DNA from: Corylus avellana
Taxonomy: Eukaryota > Streptophyta > Magnoliopsida > Fagales > Betulaceae
Length of the DNA: 64,000 nt
Direction: 5' to 3'
Assembly (NCBI RefSeq): GCF_901000735.1
Contig: NC_081545.1
Span: forward strand, 19,313,335 to 19,377,334
Positions 57,038 through 64,000 of the stretch are shown one piece after another. The stretch's first letter is position 1. Every line of letters starts with the position of its first letter. The notes beneath the pieces were generated by a model. That model was given only the letters and a program-made list of their open reading frames with translations. It did not search any database and was not told the DNA's origin. The position numbers and the translations under genes are program-made.

Positions 57038-57046
57038 AGTCCATAT

Positions 57047-57500
57047 AAAATAAAATAATAAAATAAATAATTAAAAAATATGGGTACGTTGGCCACCCCA
57101 TTTTCCCTATAGGGGTGGCCAGCCACCTTAGCTCAGCCATGGGGGTGGCTAAGAGCCGGTTGGGGGTGGCTTCATGGCTCTAGGGGGTGGTTTGGCCACA
57201 CCCTAGGGCCAAGCCCAAAAAAAATTGATTTATAGGTTTGCTCCTAGGGGATAGCCGAACCACCCTTAAGGCCTTAAGAGGTGGCCGAAGCCACCCCGAA
57301 AGACCGGTTGAGAGTGACCGGGGAAAATGGAGTCGCCAATCATCCCATATTTTTTAATTATTTATTTTATTACTTTATTTTACATTTATTTTTTAAAATG
57401 TAAATAATATTTTATTTTGCGTGGAACATGCGGCTCGTTGGTGGCTATTGAATGAGGTTGAATGGTCTGAATGATAAAAATTTTGATGGGCAATTTTTCA
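57047..57500. mobile_element. Mutator-type MITE, unit C copy (left end missing)
   Basis: Same central GGGGTGGCC fold-back and right arm as 3640-4145, ending GATGGGCAATTTTTC before AGCAATAACT. The left arm is replaced by the LINE fragment. Confidence 0.7.
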
Positions 57501-57734
57501 AGCAATAACTAGGTATTCTGATTCTGTTATATTTTGAGCAAATCCACGGATAAAGTACACCTTATCCATTGTAACCATTAACGTTGAAGATAAACATGGA
57601 TCAATTATCATGGTAAACTTATGGTACCAGCTTTAACACCCACGCTGATTACGATGCATTGATAAAGGAAAAAAACTGAAGGAGAAAACCTTGAAACTTG
57701 AAAAGGTGCATCAATCTTTCACTACAACGTTGAT

Positions 57735-59165
57735 TCAACATTGCTTCCCCAGCATACTCTCAATCAACCGTCCAATTGAAGCAAAAGAAGATCCGCCGTT
57801 CACTACAGCCTTCCTACTCCTTTCACTCATCTCTTTCACCCTCTTCCTCACCTCACTCTCACCGTCCATCAAACACTTGACTGCCTTTTCAATCTCCTCC
57901 GCCGCCACAACCTCACCACCGCCCCTATAATCCAATTTCAGCTCCACAGCTAAACCCAGATCCCGCACCATCTGAAAGGAATTGATTTGCTGCTCCGCGT
58001 AAATCGGCCACGCGGCAATAGGCACGCCATGCCACAGGCCCTCCAAGATCGAGTTCCACCCACAATGCGATACGAACCCTCCGATTGCCTTGTGGGCCAG
58101 GACCTCCACTTGTGGGGCCCACCCACATATCATTCCGATTTCTCTCGTCCTTTCCAGGAATCCTACGGTTAAGACCTCCTCGAGATTCGGCCTCTCTGAC
58201 GGCGCTGCAACCTTCTCACCTGGCGGGGATTCCAAACGCACGGACCAGATGAACCGGTGCCCACTCCGCTCGAGCGCAAGCGCGGTCTCCTTCAACTGCG
58301 GCGCACTGAAGCTCCCCCAGCTCCCAAAGCATAAGAACACCACGGATGATGGAGGCTGATCGTCGAGCCACTTCCTGATCTTCTCATGTTCCGCCCCATT
58401 CGCCTCCGAATTTATCTCACCTTTGAGGTTAATCAACGGCCCAACTCCGTAAACAGGAGGGATCCCATCAGCCAAAAACGAGCTGAACGCATGGGATTCC
58501 AGCTCATGAAACGAATTGACGAGAATACCGTTGGCCTCTTTGCACTTTCTACCATGATTGACCATGGAGATGTACCCACCTTCTTTGTGGAAAGCGAATG
58601 AAGGCAAAACGCTAGAAGGAACAGGGTTGACATAACTCGGTAGAATGGACGTCTCAGGATCCGACTCAGTAAACTCGACACCGACCTGGTCATGCCGGGT
58701 CGGAAGGTAGAGCATGTAGCCAAGAAAGTCTGCATTACTAGGGCAGTACACATAAGATGGGACACCGAGCTCGTGTGCCACGTCGATCATGGTGGTGCAA
58801 AACATATCCACCACCAACCCGGCAAGCGGAATGGAATTGGATAACACGCTGCCGATGATAGCTTCTTTGACATGGGATTTGTGGCTTTCAATGAAATCGG
58901 TGACAAATTTTTCAACAGAGCTGAGGAAAACCTCTCCCGGAGGAGGATCTACTGGGGGAAGAAGAATACATTTTATGCGGGTGTGGGAGGCAGCGATTGA
59001 TTGAATGAAGGCATCCAAGATGTTCTCAAATATTGGTGGCTTTATGACGAGAACGGTGATGGAGAGACGATCATCCCGTTCAAGCAAACACTTTGCAAAC
59101 TCGATTAGGGATACGAGATGACCGACTCCAGGGGAAGGGACAAACACCAGCTCTGCTCTCCTCAT
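57735..59165 (-). CDS. UGT71-like UDP-glycosyltransferase, unit C copy
   Basis: Intronless, 476 residues. Catalytic His lies in PSPGVGHLVS (H16), Asp in LVVDMFC, PSPG box at 349-392 with HCGWNS and a final Gln (UDP-glucose type). The acceptor half resembles copy B, with private changes (YVYCPSNADFLGYMLYLP). The last residues differ: one extra C in the run near 57748 shifts the frame, so the protein ends MLGKQC instead of MLGNNVESTL, four residues shorter. The change lies after the last core helix and should be tolerated. Downstream is the Mutator-type MITE and upstream the shared TATA promoter. Confidence 0.95.
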   Translation of the reverse strand: MRRAELVFVPSPGVGHLVSLIEFAKCLLERDDRLSITVLVIKPPIFENILDAFIQSIAASHTRIKCILLPPVDPPPGEVFLSSVEKFVTDFIESHKSHVKEAIIGSVLSNSIPLAGLVVDMFCTTMIDVAHELGVPSYVYCPSNADFLGYMLYLPTRHDQVGVEFTESDPETSILPSYVNPVPSSVLPSFAFHKEGGYISMVNHGRKCKEANGILVNSFHELESHAFSSFLADGIPPVYGVGPLINLKGEINSEANGAEHEKIRKWLDDQPPSSVVFLCFGSWGSFSAPQLKETALALERSGHRFIWSVRLESPPGEKVAAPSERPNLEEVLTVGFLERTREIGMICGWAPQVEVLAHKAIGGFVSHCGWNSILEGLWHGVPIAAWPIYAEQQINSFQMVRDLGLAVELKLDYRGGGEVVAAEEIEKAVKCLMDGESEVRKRVKEMSERSRKAVVNGGSSFASIGRLIESMLGKQC

Positions 59166-59210
59166 CTGTCAATCTTAATCAATTACTGGTTGCGACGTGA
59201 TCGACGGTCG

Positions 59211-59219
59211 CCTTTTATA
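59211..59219 (-). promoter_or_regulatory. TATA box of UGT71 copy C
   Basis: TATAAAAGG on the minus strand, 46 bp before the ATG; same context as the other two copies. Confidence 0.7.
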
Positions 59220-61204
59220 TTATCTTTCATGGAGTGTAGAATAATAATAATCTTTTTCAATAACTTGTAAACGAAGAAATGAAAAAGGTTTTTTTTTTTT
59301 TTTTGCCAAAATAAATGAAAAGGTGGGTAGATTATAAAAAGGGAAAAAGAAAAGTGTTATGGTCGTATTGATACTCGGATGAGATGTCTATTCTTTTGCC
59401 TAATTGATAGGATCTCTTTAATATTCTCAAAATTATTCTCTTAATATTTTTGTTAATGGTCTTTTTTAAATATTTTTCATAATTATAATAATTAGATATT
59501 ATTGCAATCTCTTTATTTTAAGTATTATTTTATAATAATTATTTTCTTAGAACAAGTTGTTGAATTGATCTCTTTAAAATGATATAAATAGCTAACGAAT
59601 AGCAAGAAACTTAATAAAAATCTATTCATCACAAATTACGTGTTTGTAAGGATGTTAAAGTCTCTCTCCATAGACTTAATTTATCAAGTTGTTGATAACA
59701 TAGAATGTTCTTTTTAGTAATAAGAATGACAATGTTCTATAACCCGTAAATGGTCATAAAAAATAAAAATAAAAATAAATAAAAAGTTACTTTTTCTTTT
59801 TCTTTTTCTGAAACGCACATTTAAAAGTTACTTAATAATTATTTTATCAATTTCAAACTATGATATCAATTTATAAAGATGTTTTTCTTTTTTCTTTTTA
59901 TGGAACACACATAAAAACTATAGAGTAAAAATTATCCTACTCCTAAAACTACTCAATAAATAGTATATGACCATTAAACTATTCCTAATACCACTTGAGC
60001 AATGTTAGGGACTATTTTTTTTCTTTACAAAGTTAATATGACTTTTAAAATTATCATTAGATTTGAGATTAATTCTTATTAAATTTTCATATAATAATAA
60101 TTTTAAAAGTCACATCAACTTTAAGAGAATAGAAAATAATCAATAGCATTACTCCAATTTATAATACATTGTCCCTTATAGTTAGATAAACACTAGAACG
60201 TTAGTTCAATTCCCATAACCGAGATTGTCATATCCGATTATTGGGTTTTCTTAATGTTATGATGAAGCTTAGTTAAATTATATTTCAACTGAGCTTGAAG
60301 GCGCACCTACTATTCGTATCATCCCTTATTGTCATTGATTCTCAACAATAGATATTATTACAATTAATCACGTTCTGATAAAGTATAGAATAAATAAATA
60401 ATAATTTATAATATAACATACATCTTTCTAATAGGTCACTGATGACGCAGGTTTTCTTAACAATTTGTCTACTCTAAGAGTCAGGTAGGTAATCTTTGAC
60501 TGGGTCACTTATAACGTCAGGTAATTGGATTGATGGGCTGCCAGCCTGTGAGGTCCCTCTCTATTTTTTTACTTTTTCTATTTTTATTTTAAAGTTTTGG
60601 TCAAAAGATAGAAGTCTTCAATTCACCGACAAATACATTTGGGGCTTAAAAAAAGCCGGGCATTTTCCGGATATTTTAATGCGGGGTCGTTTTCAGCGGT
60701 AATTGGAATCCTAATTTTAATTAGGGCCGATAATTTCTTACATCATTTATAAGTTTAACACAAAATTAAAGTTTAAGGTTAAGAGGTTGGGTTAGGGTTG
60801 ACTTTTATATATAATTTTATATCTATATTTCAACATCACTAGAACCCTATAAGCAATATAATGATTAATAATTTTTAACGAGACCCGCGAACCCGATATG
60901 AATTCAATACAAAATTAGAAGATTAAGATTGAGGAATTTAACTTATTTAATTAAATATGTTAAATTAGAGTTGACATATATAATTTTATACTTATACTTT
61001 AACACAACCATAAACCTGACATGCCAACGAATTGTTACCCATAATTTTAATACGACTAATGTCAGAAGGCCCTTTGTCCCTCTTGTGTTACTCCAAAAAT
61101 AAGGTAACTTTTAAAATTATATTTAATCAAAATTTAATAATAATCAATCGCAAGTCTAATAGTAATTTTAAAAGTCACATTATTTTTAAAGTGACCAAAA
61201 AAAT
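59220..61204. other. Upstream region of UGT71 copy C
   Basis: The least interrupted version of the unit's upstream region. It gives the empty sites for the 11-kb MULE (about 60270) and for the GAGCCGAGC-rich hAT element of unit A (about 60525). No gene. Confidence 0.6.
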
Positions 61205-61749
61205 TGTTGAGTTGCAACAATGTCACTCTGCTAACTTGGATGGTTTTTAGAACATGCCTTGCAGTGCGTGATTTTGAATGCGATAAAAGGATTTGGCCTC
61301 CCTCACTGGACACCAATTGATTTTTGAATGAGATGGCAAAAGGTCCGACCCAACAAATAGTACCAAAGCCAAGGTCATGGATTCGAGTCGTGAGAGTGTC
61401 ATCTTTAGAGAGAGATTATTGAGGTGCAACAATACCACTCTGCTCACTTGGACGCAGGGACAGAACTAGGGGGTGGTGGGTGTAGGATATGGCCCTGAAC
61501 ATAAGGAAAAAAAAACAATATTTTATTTTATTTTATGTTATTTTTTTCACTAATTGGCTACTATTCACTAAAATTTTTGGCCCTTGGCCCTTACGGCTTT
61601 ACCCATACCAAAGTCCAGCTCCGTCCTTGCTTAGACGGTTCTTAAAATATGCCTTATGGGGTAAAATTTCGAATATCATAAAATAATTTAGTTTTCTTCA
61701 CTAAATACCAATTAATTTTTAAACAAAATAATCAATGCATGATCCAACA
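61205..61749. mobile_element. TRIM retroelement, unit C copy (most complete)
   Basis: LTR1 61205-61355 (TGTTGAGTTGCAACAATG ... GACCCAACA), PBS-like AATAGTACCAAAGCC, about 60 bp of interior, LTR2 61417-61749 ending GATCCAACA and carrying the MITE 61455-61629. There is no coding capacity. Flanking bases AAAAT and AAAAT/C fit a 5-bp duplication. Confidence 0.72.
61455..61629. mobile_element. Small hAT MITE inside the TRIM 3' LTR (unit C)
   Basis: Ends CAGGGACAGAACTAGG and, inverted, CAAGGACGGAGCTGG. Flanked by CTTGGACG (61447-61454) and CTTAGACG (61630-61637). Confidence 0.82.
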
Positions 61750-61871
61750 AAATCTTATTGTGGTATGTTACTTATAATTCTGTGGCTAACTTTTTTTAAG
61801 AGTTAGGCTTCATCGAATCAGGAATGTTCGATTCATTTGCCAACTAAAACGCATGGGACTGAGTTCAAGGC

Positions 61872-62385
61872 TTCATTTGACAGACGGTTTAAGACAAAAG
61901 ATATAGCATTTACTGTTCAGCCGATTGTCATTCTGTAATGTCGTACAGTAAAAGCCATGCCCCTTGTTCAGGCTGTTCAGCAACAAACGTGAAAAGCAGT
62001 GTTTGGCCTTTGAAGCTTGACCTCAGCCCTTTTTACAAAAATGCCCCTGCATTATGTCCCATCAGTATATTTTTACATTGGCGCTGGTCAACAGCTTCTT
62101 TGGTGCATCTGTCTCATAGCTTAAAAATCGTTCGTTTCTTTTTTCCCTGTGACCCAGCAACGGTGAAGACCTTTCATCACGGTGCCATTCACTAGAGTCC
62201 AAACTTAGATGATTTTTTTAGACAAAACAGATTTTAGATCCAAACTTATAAACGTTTAGAAAAAGTAGTTGACCAGCACCAACACTGCTGGGTCACGAGG
62301 AAGAAGAAACGAATGAATAATGATTTTTGAGTTCTGAGACAAATGCACCAAAGAAGCTGTTGACTAGCGCCAATGTGAAAATATA
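61872..62385. repeat. Fold-back (hairpin) insertion specific to unit C
   Basis: Units A and B read GAGTTCAA.ACGAGTC here, while C diverges at 61870 and rejoins at TATGCTGACGCGCAAA. Inside, about 62066-62158 and 62286-62385 are inverted copies of each other (ACATTGGCGCTGGTCAACAG against CTGTTGACTAGCGCCAATGT), with a loop of about 127 bp. No protein frame is convincing. Confidence 0.75.
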
Positions 62386-63535
62386 TGCTGACGCGCAAAT
62401 TTTTTGTCTCGTTTTGCTGAGAGGTACATTGATTCCATGGTGTGCTTTGGGAAGATGCTCCGGATTTTGTTGTATATTCATTTTTATTTTTATTTTTAAT
62501 AATAAGCTTATTTATCTACTTCACAAAATAAAAAACCAAGCACGGGGGTTTGAAAGACTAGTTTACGTAATTGAATTGATTACCCCCTCTTGGACCTGCA
62601 ACAATAATGATGACAAGAGAATAAGTCTATTGAGTTAGAATACATAAATGCTCTCTTTTTTTATTTATTTTTTAATGAAATAAATATGGTGCAACAAGAT
62701 TAAAAATTTGAGTTTGAGCTTGGCCTTCAAAACCATTAATGAAGCAAATAGAGATCATGTGCAGGAGGAACAAAAAGCTTAATGTGAGCTCATATGGGCC
62801 AAGATCCAATGAGATGCAAAGAAAATAGGCATGCTACATAACCATTTTTAAACTATCTTTTTTACAAATTCAATAAATGAATCATTAGAATTGTGAACTC
62901 ACGTAGACCTACATAAATTTAGTGGTTAATTCATCTATCAACTATGGAAATTGTTAAAAGATGGTTGAAAAAATATAAATTATATCATTTCTTTTATATA
63001 TATGGTGAGTTCGGGTGGAGCAAATCTAGTAGTGGCGTAGAGATAATGTACATGACATTGTAGATAGTCGATAGACATTGTTGGCAAGGTTTATCATGTA
63101 ATTATTTATAGAGTAATGCTAGATGCTCTCATGGTATTTTCTTGGTCCTATATGTATATTATTTTCTAAAAATCAAGAGAGAAATAATGGTCACCGTCTT
63201 TTTCCTTTTTTTAGAAAATGATATACTCATAGAACCAGGAAGATACTAGAATAACACCTAACATTTCCCTTATATAGATACATATTGCATTGCATACTTC
63301 TTATTGATATCAATTGCCTTACACAAAGATATATTGGGATTGGTACAATTGAATCATGTAAAGGAGAGAGAATGTCCTTTTATGATTATAATAAAATATG
63401 TGGATTGCTACAGTTGAGTTCAACTATAGCAATCCGAATGTATAAGGAAGATATAGAGAAGCTGTTGTAGATGAGATTTTTCCTATATGTAGGAAAGGGA
63501 AGCAGCTTTAGGGTAGCTGCTGGGAATGCTAATTA
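62386..63535. other. Unit C backbone and beyond, no gene
   Basis: Up to about 63335 it follows units A and B (GAGGAACAAAAAGCTTAATG, AACCATTAATGAAGC). After TATATTGGGATTGG it is unique. A 16-bp-arm hairpin lies at 63402-63435. Confidence 0.5.
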
Positions 63536-63660
63536 GAGTATTTACAGCAACTTCGTTATCATTTTCCTTAAATTTAGGGAACAAAACTACTTTTTGCTTC
63601 CCTATTTAAATACACTCCATAATAGCTTCCTTTTATATTTCCCTATAACATTAAAATATC
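63536..63660. mobile_element. Truncated relative of the Tourist MITE
   Basis: GAGTATTTACAGCAACTTCG ... TTTCCTTAAATTTAGGGAAC ... AAAACTACTTTT matches, in order, the inverted right arm of 32254-32614 (GAGCACTAGCAGCAGCTTTC ... AATTTAGGAAAT ... AAAATTACTTTT). The left flank is TTA. The other arm was not found. Confidence 0.6.
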
Positions 63661-63670
63661 ATTTTTTGAG

Positions 63671-63765
63671 TTAATTACGTTTTACTCTCAAAGTTTGAGC
63701 CGATTTTTGATTCAACCCCAATGTGTCAATTTTTACAATACAACCTACCAAAGTTTAAAATTTTT
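63671..63765. mobile_element. MULE terminus fragment
   Basis: TTAATTACGTTTTACTCTCAA ... TTGATTCAACCCC ... TTACAATACAACC..CCAAAGTTT follows the phrase order of the 11-kb MULE's outer TIR (CATTATAGTTTACCCCCTC ... GCAATCCACCACCC). It is cut by the next element at 63766. Confidence 0.45.
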
Positions 63766-64000
63766 GGGAAAACTTCAGTAAGCCCCCAAACTTTTAGCCA
63801 AATTGACAAGCACCCCATAAATTACCAAAACTCTCACTTAGGCCCACTGAACTTTGATTTGCTCTCACTTTGGACCCTTATGTTAGTTTTCAACGTTAAA
63901 GTCAAATAGTTTGATTTTTTATGCCCATTTTACCCTCAACCAAAACTACATCACCACAAAATCCAAAATGACGTCGTTTTGAGCATAATATTAAAATAAA
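63766..64000. mobile_element. Left end of another Mutator-like element, running out of the window
   Basis: Starts GGGAAAACTTCAGTAAGCCC, with pyrimidine-rich phrases on the plus strand (CACTTAGGCCCACTGAACTTTG) and an ATGACGTCGTTTTG block about 205 bp in. The nine bases before it are AAAATTTTT. Assignment rests on terminal style only; the other end is not visible. Confidence 0.4.

Larger units (their letters stand above)
57047..63340. repeat. Tandem segmental duplication, unit C (left-truncated)
   Basis: Similarity to units A and B starts inside the Mutator-type MITE (about 3740 in A, 36050 in B) and continues through UGT71, the TRIM and the terminal block. It lacks the conserved exon, the Copia element and the GAGCCGAGC-rich hAT elements. 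Its only sizeable private insertion is the fold-back segment at about 61872-62385. Confidence 0.85.

Noticed and set aside
61938..62195. Protein of 85 codons in unit C
   Set aside because: It lies in the fold-back insertion; the complementary arm gives another frame of similar length, so the openness reflects the palindrome.
63285..63470. Small plus-strand protein of 61 codons
   Set aside because: It crosses the end of the duplicated unit and a hairpin; no conserved counterpart in A or B.

Overview
The window is nuclear DNA from a flowering plant, very probably a eudicot. It is AT-rich, its genes have GT-AG introns, and it carries plant family-1 glycosyltransferases with PSPG boxes, an R2R3-MYB remnant and a typical plant transposon load (MULE, hAT, PIF/Harbinger, CACTA, Copia, LINE, SINE, TRIM). 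I cannot name the species. Three runs of N (35005-35273, 41725-41824, 55687-55786) show it is a scaffolded draft; the last two are exactly 100 N, so their true size is unknown.

The backbone is a direct tandem array of one ancestral segment in three copies: unit A (about 1663-32250), unit B (about 32653-54388) and unit C (about 57047-63340, truncated on its left). Each unit carries one intact UGT71-like glycosyltransferase on the minus strand (8633-10069, 42605-44053, 57735-59165), the same promoter with a TATA box, and the same old transposon fossils (a Mutator-type MITE downstream, a TRIM with a small hAT MITE inside its 3' LTR upstream). A and B also keep the first exon of an unrecognised conserved plant gene. 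Unit B additionally contains a complete two-exon UGT74-like gene on the plus strand (38836-41249). The four glycosyltransferases are the only genes that look functional. They should be cytosolic enzymes moving glucose from UDP-glucose to small acceptors; the acceptors cannot be read from sequence.

The units differ mainly by later insertions, and sister units serve as empty sites that date them. Unit A: a 4.2-kb Mutator-like element (4327-8523, 9-bp target duplication) with a 3.3-kb hAT (4605-7930, 8-bp duplication) inside it; an 11-kb two-gene MULE (11023-22071, 9-bp duplication, TIRs of about 0.65-0.7 kb); a 2.03-kb internal tandem duplication (from 22210) with a SINE in one copy only; and a RICESLEEPER-type hAT (26698 to about 31336). 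Unit B: a hAT MITE (33457-34179), an interval bounded by two copies of one hAT-like repeat that holds the UGT74 gene (36583-42500), a 5.1-kb Copia element (46072-51176) inside the TRIM LTR, and a CACTA end (from 54392). A LINE 3' fragment split by a MITE lies between B and C. Unit C carries a fold-back insertion. The left window edge holds a MULE terminus next to R2R3-MYB exons (probable Pack-MULE); the right edge holds two nested MULE termini.

All transposon proteins seen here are broken by stops or frameshifts. The most unusual items are the MuDR-like 11-kb MULE with a convergent GRF zinc-finger/coiled-coil/membrane gene, the UGT74 block whose flanking target duplications are split between two repeat copies, the contrast between diverged acceptor halves and near-identical donor halves of the UGT71 copies, the probable MYB Pack-MULE, and two arrays of palindromic TGACGTGTCA units.
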